A DNA stretch of 32,763 nucleotides from a virus: positions 1 through 32,763 of IMG/VR virus record IMGVR_UViG_3300043775_000677, one strand, 5' to 3'. Below, piece after piece: positions 21,590-27,889 of the stretch; within the stretch, counting starts at the first letter, position 1, and every line of letters starts with the position of its first letter. The position numbers and the translations under genes are program-made. Below the pieces are notes generated by a model. That model was not told the origin of the DNA, did no database searches, and worked only from the letters and a program-made list of their open reading frames with translations.

Positions 21590-21796
21590 ATGAGCGTAGA
21601 AGAAGGAAGATTCATAAGACAAGCCAGGAAGAAAAGCGGCTTCACTCAGTTAGAACTCTGTAAGAAACTAGGCATATCTCATGCACCTATCAATCAGGTA
21701 GAGAATGGATGGGAATCTATCAGCCTTTTCAATCTTAGAATGATCTGCGAGGCTATAGGATTAGAAGTTGTAATCAGAGAAAAGAGGGAAGGCTAA
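21590..21796 (+). CDS. XRE/Cro-CI family helix-turn-helix regulator
   Basis: 68 residues: RFIRQARKKSGFTQLELCKK, LGISHAPINQVENGWESISL and FNLRMICEAIGLEVVIREKR. The order helix 1, QLELCKKLGIS, PINQVENG recognition helix is the classical HTH_3 fold. It has its own promoter and an operator-like palindrome, so it probably autoregulates and may repress the early promoters with TTTG-N6-CAAA dyads. With no integrase in the window, it does not prove lysogeny. Its stop codon lies inside a large RNA hairpin. Confidence 0.88.
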   Translation: MSVEEGRFIRQARKKSGFTQLELCKKLGISHAPINQVENGWESISLFNLRMICEAIGLEVVIREKREG

Positions 21797-21850
21797 GTGA
21801 TCCCACCTGCCTGCAATTGGGGTGTGAGTTGTTAGCAGGTAGCCTTCCTT
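21785..21850 (+). promoter_or_regulatory. Large two-part RNA hairpin over the stop codon of the XRE gene
   Basis: AGGGAAGGCT (21785-21794) pairs with AGCCTTCCTT (21841-21850), 10 bp with one G-T, and stacked on it ACCTGC (21805-21810) pairs with GCAGGT (21835-21840). A 10-nt bulge lies on the 5' side only. An alternative inner pairing, ATCCCA with TGGGGT, is also possible, so two conformations may compete. No T tract follows, so it is not a standard terminator; a 3' stabiliser or a control element for the next gene is likely. Confidence 0.5.
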
Positions 21851-21862
21851 ATTACGGCATAA

Positions 21863-22108
21863 ATGCCACAATTAAAAAGAAATCTTAAAAAGATGAAAAG
21901 GAATAATTTATTTACTCCATTTTGCGAAAGTAAACACACATATAAAGATGTTCTTTTTTATGTAGATTATTGCGGTAATGATTGGTGGCAGTGTAGTGAC
22001 CAAGGTCATATAGTAAGAGAAAGAGGTAGAAGCAAGGAAGAAGCAATAGAGAAAACTCATATTAGATGGGACGTTTACATAAATAAAATAGAAAATCAGA
22101 ATGCCTAG
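21863..22108 (+). CDS. 81-residue protein of unknown function
   Basis: MPQLKRNLKKMKRNNLFTPF, then YVDYCGNDWWQCSDQGHIVR and a basic-acidic C-terminus. AT-rich codons. A second ATG at 21893 (MKRNNLFTPFCES) is a plausible alternative start. C, W and H residues in the centre could form a small metal site, but no family is recognised. Confidence 0.55.
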   Translation: MPQLKRNLKKMKRNNLFTPFCESKHTYKDVLFYVDYCGNDWWQCSDQGHIVRERGRSKEEAIEKTHIRWDVYINKIENQNA

Positions 22109-22352
22109 AATGCTTCCCAAATCCCGACTAGATTACTCTCTTGAGATCCGCTACAGGCTTTCAAGCGGGGAGTGGTCTAAGTGGATGAATAAGGGTAAAG
22201 GCAGTTTTCAAAGTATCGAATTAGTACAGATTCAAATCAGACTCCTTGCGGCTTCATTTAAAGGCCGTGACAAGGAGATCAGGTTCGAATGGAACGGATG
22301 GCTATGTGACTATGCAGGGCTTCCTACAGGCGAAGTAATTAGCCTCAAATGA
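22101..22352 (+). CDS. 83-residue protein of unknown function
   Basis: MPRMLPKSRLDYSLEIRYRL, then WSKWMNKGKGSFQSIELVQI and FEWNGWLCDYAGLPTGEVIS. A beta-alpha-beta arrangement similar to small nucleic-acid-binding domains, but no match is recognised. Overlaps both neighbours and belongs to the early chain leading to the sigma-like factor. Confidence 0.55.
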   Translation: MPRMLPKSRLDYSLEIRYRLSSGEWSKWMNKGKGSFQSIELVQIQIRLLAASFKGRDKEIRFEWNGWLCDYAGLPTGEVISLK

Positions 22353-22834
22353 AAGCGATCGGATGGCTATATGATCAGGAGTTTAAATATGTTTTCCAGA
22401 ACATAGGTAAGGATCTATGGGAAGATCTCAGGCAAGAGGTAGCGGTCATAGTCCTAGAATACGATGCCGAAAAAATAAGGGAATTAGAAGCCAAAGGAAA
22501 GCAGGTTTTCAAGTTCTGGATTGTCAGGATCTGCTGCAATCAAACCAACAGCAAATATGGGAAGTTTGGCAGGATGTATGCAGCCTTAGTTCCCGTGGAG
22601 GATATAGTCAAGTTCATTAAAGAAGAGGAGGAGATCGATAACAGCCAAGCGGTAGCAGACTCAATTTCAAAGATAGTGCAGGGGCTGTACTGGTACGATC
22701 AGGAGATTCTCAAAATGTATGTGGAACTCGGGTCAGTTAGGAAGGTATCAAAGCAGACAGGCATTCCGCATACTTCGATTTTTATCACAATTAAAAATAT
22801 CAGAAAATGTATCAAGCAGCAGTTAGTATACTAG
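22349..22834 (+). CDS. Sigma-70-like transcription factor
   Basis: 161 residues. Residues ~22-35 (LWEDLRQEVAVIVLE) fit a sigma region 2 core-binding helix, and ~112-157 (LYWYDQEILKMYVELGSVRK, VSKQTGIPHTSIFITIKNIR) a region 4 helix-turn-helix that reads the -35/-33 element. The centre (KFWIVRICCNQTNSKYGKFG) could be the rest of region 2. Such short sigma-like proteins in phages redirect host RNA polymerase to late genes. It lies late in the early region, before HNH and terminase genes, so it may switch on late transcription. Divergent, so function moderately sure. Confidence 0.7.
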   Translation: MKAIGWLYDQEFKYVFQNIGKDLWEDLRQEVAVIVLEYDAEKIRELEAKGKQVFKFWIVRICCNQTNSKYGKFGRMYAALVPVEDIVKFIKEEEEIDNSQAVADSISKIVQGLYWYDQEILKMYVELGSVRKVSKQTGIPHTSIFITIKNIRKCIKQQLVY

Positions 22835-23073
22835 GGTCGATCGGGATTACCTTGATTTACTTCTACATCCTCAATATTCCTGCGGTATTTACAAGGGTAA
22901 CAAAGCGGAAACTAGTCAAGCCTTTCTCCTGCTCCTTCTGTCTGTCCTTCTGGATTAGCCTGTTTTTTCTAATCTTAAAAACGGATTTACTAGAAGCGAT
23001 ATTTATAAGTAGTATAGTACCCTTCATCTACCTAAATGTGGAGGATCATTTCACTAACAAATTTCAATCATGA
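22807..23073 (+). CDS. Membrane protein with CxxC motif (DUF1360-like)
   Basis: 88 residues with about three membrane segments (4-25, 43-57 and 61-77). KPFSCSFCLSFWISLFF holds C42-S-F-C45 at the start of the second segment, a pattern seen in DUF1360-type and similar phage membrane proteins. The basic KRKLVK before it suggests a cytoplasmic loop. Function unknown; redox or metal binding at the membrane is possible. Start overlaps the sigma-like gene. Confidence 0.65.
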   Translation: MYQAAVSILGSIGITLIYFYILNIPAVFTRVTKRKLVKPFSCSFCLSFWISLFFLILKTDLLEAIFISSIVPFIYLNVEDHFTNKFQS

Positions 23074-23420
23074 CTCCAGAAGATCACGAACTATTCAAGA
23101 AGCATTTTGAACTTTACGAATGCTACAAAAAGCACGCTTTCATCCGGAACTACTCTAAGGATGTATATGCGGATCTCATTCACCTATACACTACCTATGT
23201 CAATCCGAAGCACAATTTCAGCCATTGGTGCAGTTCATGTAGGGCAGAACTAGTCAACTACCTTTATGGGTGGTACACCAATGACCAAAATACTACTTGG
23301 TACAGAAAGCAGCAGGAAGAAGAAGCAGCACAGGCTTTGCAGGAGGTAGAAGTACCTTTCACCACAGAGACACCGGTGATAGAAAACAAGCCAATCAAGA
23401 GAAGAAGAAAAACCAAATAA
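23070..23420 (+). CDS. 116-residue protein with CxxC centre
   Basis: MTPEDHELFKKHFELYECYK, then HNFSHWCSSCRAELVNYLYG and a C-terminus ending KPIKRRRKTK. HxxxHWCxxC could bind zinc. The C-terminal Glu/Pro then Arg/Lys tail suggests a flexible nucleic-acid-binding end. I recall similar small proteins in Bacteroidota phage early regions but no function. Confidence 0.6.
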   Translation: MTPEDHELFKKHFELYECYKKHAFIRNYSKDVYADLIHLYTTYVNPKHNFSHWCSSCRAELVNYLYGWYTNDQNTTWYRKQQEEEAAQALQEVEVPFTTETPVIENKPIKRRRKTK

Positions 23421-23428
23421 ATAAACAC

Positions 23429-23719
23429 ATGGACAACAAACCAAAAACAAGACTAGGCAACGGAAAGAAGAGAAACGATTCCTGGATCACGGCTTCGCTA
23501 TGCCTATCAGATGCCGAGGCGCACGCATACACCTACAACGGGAAGAAGTATGTGAATCTGAATGTAAACATCTACGATAAGCCGAATGAATACGGCAAGG
23601 ATGTGGCAATCAGTTTGAATGAATACAAGAAAGATGAAGGGGCAAAGCCACAGGTTAACAAGATGCCTGCTACTCCTGCAACTCCTTACCAGGCTGAAGA
23701 CTACGATCTACCCTTCTAA
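23429..23719 (+). CDS. SSB-like protein with acidic DYDLPF tail
   Basis: 96 residues from ATG 23429 (MDNKPKTRLGNGKKRNDSWI); an upstream in-frame start at 23297 would run inside the previous gene and reads as low-quality sequence. The core (ITASLCLSDAEAHAYTYNGK, KYVNLNVNIYDK, DVAISLNEYK) is beta-rich like an OB fold. The flexible C-terminus ends in DYDLPF, resembling the DDDIPF tip by which bacterial SSB recruits partner proteins. With ERF, Gp157-like and RusA genes in the same region, a single-strand binding role is likely. Confidence 0.65.
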   Translation: MDNKPKTRLGNGKKRNDSWITASLCLSDAEAHAYTYNGKKYVNLNVNIYDKPNEYGKDVAISLNEYKKDEGAKPQVNKMPATPATPYQAEDYDLPF

Positions 23720-23721
23720 CT

Positions 23722-23847
23722 ATGGCAAAGTTCAAATTAGAAGTGGAGGAAGGGTTCTATGAATCTGACAGCCTTACATCCCTGATCCTTGAGGTGCTGA
23801 AGCATAGGTTCTGGCATCTCAGGACTCATGGCAAGTGGATGGATTAA
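23722..23847 (+). CDS. 41-residue protein of unknown function
   Basis: MAKFKLEVEEGFYESDSLTS, then LILEVLKHRFWHLRTHGKWM. The amphipathic helix rich in His and Trp looks like a small binding peptide. The ATG lies 2 bases after the preceding stop and its TAA overlaps the ATG of the HNH gene, so the frame fits the coupled chain. Confidence 0.5.
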   Translation: MAKFKLEVEEGFYESDSLTSLILEVLKHRFWHLRTHGKWMD

Positions 23848-24116
23848 TGAGAAAGCACACAAAGATTTACATGGAATATTTCGGCTATACCATTGCCGAT
23901 TTTATTCCATGTGAGTCATGTGGATCTCAAGCAGTAGACATTCACCACATAAAGGCTAGAGGTATGGGAGGAAGCAAAACAGCGGATAGGATAGAGAACT
24001 TAATGGCTTTGTGTAGAAAATGTCACGATACCATGGGGGACACAAAAACCCATAGGGAATTTTTAGAATCTAAGCACGAACAAAAAATGAATCAATTTCA
24101 AACCAAAAAAAAATAA
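23847..24116 (+). CDS. HNH endonuclease
   Basis: 89 residues from ATG 23847, which overlaps the previous stop; a GTG 12 bases upstream is less likely. C22-x2-C25 (PCESCGS), the HH pair H33-H34 (VDIHHIKARGMGG), N51 (ENLMALC), C56-x2-C59-H60 (CRKCH) give a complete HNH signature with a structural zinc site. HNH proteins encoded near terminase genes help nick or process DNA at packaging sites in several phages; here terminase begins about 2.3 kb downstream. A free-standing homing-type enzyme is the alternative. Confidence 0.88.
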   Translation: MRKHTKIYMEYFGYTIADFIPCESCGSQAVDIHHIKARGMGGSKTADRIENLMALCRKCHDTMGDTKTHREFLESKHEQKMNQFQTKKK

Positions 24117-24118
24117 TC

Positions 24119-24304
24119 ATGTCAAATTTCCAATTAAATTTTAACAGCCCGAAAAAAGTAGTAAGCATCACACTAGATGAAGAGGAAGGAATATTTCAAC
24201 TAGCGTACTTGTTTAAGAAGTTACTAGATGATGCAGGGATTCCCAACAAACTAGAAGAAAAAGAAGTAGAAGCATTAGAGGCTACTGAAGAATCAAACAA
24301 GTGA
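24119..24304 (+). CDS. 61-residue acidic protein
   Basis: MSNFQLNFNSPKKVVSITLD, then EGIFQLAYLFKKLLDDAGIP and an acidic tail (EEKEVEALEATEESNK). Small, soluble, no motif. Sits 2 bases after the HNH gene and 4 bases before the ParB-like gene. Confidence 0.55.
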   Translation: MSNFQLNFNSPKKVVSITLDEEEGIFQLAYLFKKLLDDAGIPNKLEEKEVEALEATEESNK

Positions 24305-24308
24305 AAAA

Positions 24309-24887
24309 ATGAAAACTGAAAAGGTAAAAATCTCTGAGGTGAAAATGAATCCTAATAACCCTAGGGTAATTAAGGATGACAAGTTTTCAAAATTGGTTCG
24401 GTCTATTCAAGAATTCCCTAAAATGCTTGAGATCAGGCCGATAGTAGTTAATTCAGATATGATTGTGTTAGGCGGTAATATGAGGCTAAAAGCCTGTAAA
24501 GAAGCCGGTCTTAAAGAGGTACCAATTATCCTAGCAGATAACCTTACCGAAGATGAGCAAAAGCAGTTTATCATTAAGGATAATGTAGGCTTCGGTGAAT
24601 GGGATTGGGATATGCTAGCAAATGAATGGGAAGCTGAATTGCTTGAAGAATGGGGGCTTAGTATTCCTAATTGGGGAGAGACTCCAGACTATTCAATTTT
24701 AGATGATGAAGACGTAAGTGATCAACTTGATGATATGACCAATGGAGTAAAGAAAGCAATCCAAATAGAATTTGATCTAGAACATTATGAGGAGGCTTTT
24801 GAATTGGTTAAGTTCTGGAGGGAACAGGGTGCCTATGTAGGTGCAATGATTGTAGAACACCTGAAAGCGGAAAAGCAAAAATTATGA
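24309..24887 (+). CDS. ParB/Srx-fold protein
   Basis: 192 residues. NPNNPR (14-19), IRPIVVNSDMIVLGGNMRLK (42-61) and EAGLKEVPIILADN (65-78) form the ParB N-terminal nuclease/CTPase-like fold, with GGNMR in place of the usual GERR box. Residues ~100-115 (WEAELLEEWGLSIP) match the linker often found in phage ParB-like proteins linked to methyltransferases. There is no HTH domain of plasmid ParB, so partition is unlikely. In phages such proteins often occur beside DNA-modifying enzymes; here it is coupled by overlap to an FkbM-type methyltransferase (ATGA). Confidence 0.85.
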   Translation: MKTEKVKISEVKMNPNNPRVIKDDKFSKLVRSIQEFPKMLEIRPIVVNSDMIVLGGNMRLKACKEAGLKEVPIILADNLTEDEQKQFIIKDNVGFGEWDWDMLANEWEAELLEEWGLSIPNWGETPDYSILDDEDVSDQLDDMTNGVKKAIQIEFDLEHYEEAFELVKFWREQGAYVGAMIVEHLKAEKQKL

Positions 24888-25579
24888 TACTTAAAAGAAG
24901 TGCCATAAATGGAATTCATTTCTTTTACCGGGAAGGATTTTCTGATTTGAAAACTTTTGAGGAAGTGATCGGAAATAAAACCTATCTAAAAAAAGGAATG
25001 ACAATAGAGCCGGGGGAAGATTGGATGGATTGTGGAGGTAATGTAGGGGCTTTTGCTTTGTTAGCCTGTTCAAAAGGTGCAAATGTCACAGTCTATGAAC
25101 CTGATCCTTATAACTGCGACATGATAGAAAAGAATCTGATGCTAAACGGATTCAGGGCGGAGATCAAGAATGTAGCCTTAGTTCACGATGACAGGAAAGA
25201 AGCCATTTTATTCATAGGTAACAATAATCAAGTATGGAGAAATTCACTTGTTAAGAAATGGAATAATAAGGGAATCAAGGTGAAATGCGCTAACTTCGAT
25301 TCAGAGGCAGATTCTTTTAATTGCTGCAAGATGGATATAGAGGGTGCCGAAATGCCGATCCTTGAAAATACAAATAAGACATTCAAAAAATTGGTTTATG
25401 AATGGAGTTTTGACGTAGATCCTAGCCTATCAAGATTATGGTCTCTAATCGAGAAGCAAGAAAAAAATTACAATATAAATTACGAAAAGCATAGAATTTG
25501 CCATGATGATAAAAGGGAAGTCCAATGGCAAAAATCCTGGTTCCCTGCTTGCACAAATGTTTTTGCTTTTAACAGATAA
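24884..25579 (+). CDS. FkbM-type SAM-dependent methyltransferase
   Basis: 231 residues. DCGGNVGAFALLA (49-61) is the SAM-binding Gly loop, VYEPDPYNCDMIEKNLMLNG (70-89) the ribose-binding acidic motif, and KMDIEGAEMPIL (149-160) the third FkbM signature. Family members usually methylate hydroxyl groups, often on sugars. Since it lies between a ParB-like gene and a 2OG-Fe(II) oxygenase, a substrate on nucleic acid or a hydroxylated base is a plausible alternative; this is inference. AT-rich codons suggest transfer from another source. Confidence 0.85.
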   Translation: MILKRSAINGIHFFYREGFSDLKTFEEVIGNKTYLKKGMTIEPGEDWMDCGGNVGAFALLACSKGANVTVYEPDPYNCDMIEKNLMLNGFRAEIKNVALVHDDRKEAILFIGNNNQVWRNSLVKKWNNKGIKVKCANFDSEADSFNCCKMDIEGAEMPILENTNKTFKKLVYEWSFDVDPSLSRLWSLIEKQEKNYNINYEKHRICHDDKREVQWQKSWFPACTNVFAFNR

Positions 25580-25585
25580 AAAAAA

Positions 25586-26356
25586 ATGAAAAGAATTGAT
25601 TTAATTAAAGTAGATCATGATCGAAAGATCGGAGATAATTGTGAATACATTGAACCTAATGTAATTGAAGACAGCATATTTTATGCTGATGGTGAACCCA
25701 TTGGTTTTTACCTAACTAAAATGCCTGAAAAGATGTGCAAATTAGCAGATTTGGCTAACGCAGAATTACAAAGCAAAAAAGTGCCAAAGAGCGAAATGGG
25801 TAGAAGTGCAGGCCAATACACAAAAGAAAATGTTGTAAAACAATATTCTACAATTTTAGGTAGTGTTCCTCCTAGGCCTCATAATCGAAGACCTTATCCT
25901 TCTATCTCTTCCGTACATTCAGTTAAGACAGCGCAAACTTTTATTAAGGCTATGCTTTTACTTGCTAGAGAAAGTGAAGAATTGATAAAGGAAATAATTC
26001 CAAATCAATATGAAAAGCAGATAGAATTATTTAAAGAGGTTCCTAGTAAATGGAGATTTTCAAATCTGTTTACAAGTTCAATTTCTAATTTTAATATCTC
26101 AGCACCTTTTCACAGGGATGCAGGCAATATAGTGGGAGCCGTAAATGTTATCATTTGCAAAAAGCAAAACTCAAAAGGAGGAGATCTTCACATCCCGGAT
26201 TATAACGCTACTATTGGGCAGAAGGATAATTCAATTTTAGTATATCCGGCTTGGAGGAATGTTCACGGGGTTACTCCAATCATTCCAACCCATGAAGGAG
26301 GCTACAGAAACAGCCTAGTATTTTATCCTTTGAAAGCGTTTAAAGGGTTAGAGTAA
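25586..26356 (+). CDS. 2OG-Fe(II) dioxygenase, possible TET/JBP-like base hydroxylase
   Basis: 256 residues. H176-R-D178 (APFHRDAGNIVGAVNVI), H227 (YPAWRNVHGVTP) and R241 (GGYRNSLVFY) form the complete iron (HxD...H) and 2-oxoglutarate (R) site of this superfamily, with KGGDLHIPDYN between as in the double-stranded beta-helix. The GG-L--P strand, GVTP after the distal His and R-S-V-Y end remind me of TET/JBP enzymes that hydroxylate thymine or 5-methylcytosine in DNA. A small-molecule or protein hydroxylase is the alternative. The N-terminal 120 residues lack recognised motifs. AT-rich codons suggest recent acquisition together with the methyltransferase. Confidence 0.72.
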   Translation: MKRIDLIKVDHDRKIGDNCEYIEPNVIEDSIFYADGEPIGFYLTKMPEKMCKLADLANAELQSKKVPKSEMGRSAGQYTKENVVKQYSTILGSVPPRPHNRRPYPSISSVHSVKTAQTFIKAMLLLARESEELIKEIIPNQYEKQIELFKEVPSKWRFSNLFTSSISNFNISAPFHRDAGNIVGAVNVIICKKQNSKGGDLHIPDYNATIGQKDNSILVYPAWRNVHGVTPIIPTHEGGYRNSLVFYPLKAFKGLE

Positions 26357-26374
26357 ATAACAAAAATCAACACT

Positions 26375-26716
26375 ATGAAAAAGCCGGAAAGATCTGTAAT
26401 AGAGAAAGCCATTATTAAGTCATTTGGGAACCTCTCAACGGCCGCAAGATCATTGCAGGTAGATAGGGTTACCCTTTACAAATGGATTGAGCAGGAGGGC
26501 TTAGAACAGGCTGTAATCGAAGGAAGAAATACCAGGCTTGATTTTGTTGAAAGCAAACTAGATCAGAAGATTGATAGCGGTGATACTACTGCTATCATCT
26601 TCTTTCTAAAAACACAGGGCAAATCTAGGGGATATGTCGAGAGGCAGGAGATCACCGGGGCAGATGGCAAGAAAGTTTTTGAAGTCACTATCGTAGATGA
26701 CAATCACGAGCATTAA
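26375..26716 (+). CDS. terS: Terminase small subunit candidate
   Basis: 113 residues. An N-terminal helix-turn-helix (SVIEKAIIKSFGNLSTAARS, LQVDRVTLYKWIEQEG) would bind the packaging site; the middle (FVESKLDQKIDSGDTTAIIF) is an oligomerisation helix with FLKTQGKSRGYVER following, a pattern common in small terminases of this kind. The C-terminal acidic tail (VTIVDDNHEH) overlaps the large subunit start by 20 bases, as usual for terS/terL pairs. Confidence 0.88.
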   Translation: MKKPERSVIEKAIIKSFGNLSTAARSLQVDRVTLYKWIEQEGLEQAVIEGRNTRLDFVESKLDQKIDSGDTTAIIFFLKTQGKSRGYVERQEITGADGKKVFEVTIVDDNHEH

Positions 26717-27857
26717 AACAAACAAAGTATTCAGGCACCTTGAGGCTAGCAAATCTAAGATAGTAGTAGAGCAAGGTGGCACCAGATCCGGGAAGACTTA
26801 CAATATCCTTCTTTGGATTATTTTTTCATACTGCGAAAGGAACAGGGGTAAGATTATAACCATCTGCCGGAAGACTTTCCCTGCTTTGAGGGGTACTGTG
26901 ATGCGTGACTTTTTCACCATCCTTAAAGATCATGAAATTTACTATGAGGATGCTCACAGCAAAACGGCAAACGAATACACGATCAATACAAATACGATTG
27001 AATTTATTTCCCTTGATATGCCTCAAAAAATCAGGGGTAGAAAAAGGGACTTGCTTTTTATTAATGAAGCAAATGAGTTGATCTTTGAAGATTGGCAGCA
27101 ACTAATTTTTAGAACCACAGAGCAGGCTATTCTAGACTACAACCCTTCTGAAGAATTCCACTGGATCTATGACCAGATACTTACCCGGAAGGATGTAGAA
27201 TTTCACCAGACTACCTACAAGGATAACCCATTTTTAGGGGATGTGGTTAAGCAGGAGATCGAAAGGCTCAAGGAGATTGATGAAAACTATTGGAGGGTCT
27301 ACGGGCTAGGGGAAAGGGGTCAGAGCCGATCCCTAGTATATACCTTCAGTACTACCAAGCAGATACCCAAGGAGGCTAAACTTGTGGCCTATGGTTTGGA
27401 CTTTGGATTTAGCAATGATCCTACGGCATTGGTGCGGACTTACATCCTTGATGATGCCATGTATGTAGATGAACTGATATACAGGACAGGCATGACCAAT
27501 CAGGACATAGCAAAAGAAATGCAAAGCCTGGGCCTTGATAAGGCTAATGAAATATTTGCCGATTCAGCAGAGCCAAAAAGCATTGAGGAGATATACCGAA
27601 TGGGATGGAACGTGAAGCCTGTGGTGAAAGGCGCTATCAATCTAGGGATAGACATCATCAGGAGATACAACCTTTATGCAACCGAGGGAAGTTACAACCT
27701 GATCAAGGAACTAAGAAACTACAAATACATTGAGGATAAAAACGGGCAGATGACTAACAAGCCTGTAGATAATTTTAATCACGCCTTGGATGCTCTCAGG
27801 TATTCGGTGGTGAATAAGATCAGTAACAGCCATCTAGGGAAGTACTCCTTCAGATAA
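26697..27857 (+). CDS. terL: Terminase large subunit
   Basis: 386 residues, the packaging motor. Walker A is QGGTRSGKT (26-34), Walker B LLFINEANE (119-127) with catalytic Glu, and a coupling motif is likely near TEQAILDYNP (141-150). The RNase H-like nuclease domain has acidic residues D235 (GLDFGFSNDPTAL), D289 (IFADSAEP) and D365 (FNHALDALRYS). The sequence belongs to the Terminase_3/PBSX-like group common in Bacteroidota phages. Portal and capsid genes do not follow it directly; tail genes do, which is unusual. Confidence 0.95.
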   Translation: MTITSIKTNKVFRHLEASKSKIVVEQGGTRSGKTYNILLWIIFSYCERNRGKIITICRKTFPALRGTVMRDFFTILKDHEIYYEDAHSKTANEYTINTNTIEFISLDMPQKIRGRKRDLLFINEANELIFEDWQQLIFRTTEQAILDYNPSEEFHWIYDQILTRKDVEFHQTTYKDNPFLGDVVKQEIERLKEIDENYWRVYGLGERGQSRSLVYTFSTTKQIPKEAKLVAYGLDFGFSNDPTALVRTYILDDAMYVDELIYRTGMTNQDIAKEMQSLGLDKANEIFADSAEPKSIEEIYRMGWNVKPVVKGAINLGIDIIRRYNLYATEGSYNLIKELRNYKYIEDKNGQMTNKPVDNFNHALDALRYSVVNKISNSHLGKYSFR

Positions 27858-27889
27858 ATACATCAAACCTTAAAAATATATTTCTAATC

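Noticed and set aside
21785-21850. Possible tRNA-like fold after the XRE gene
   Set aside because: The outer stem resembles an acceptor stem, but there is no TTCGANNC T-loop, anticodon arm or CCA end.
23297-23428. N-terminal extension of the SSB-like gene
   Set aside because: The extra 44 residues are a frame-shifted reading of the preceding gene; ATG 23429 follows an A-rich leader and begins the conserved part.
24309-24887. Plasmid or phage-plasmid partition ParB
   Set aside because: No ParA ATPase, no HTH domain and no parS-like repeats; the protein stands with a methyltransferase and an oxygenase instead.
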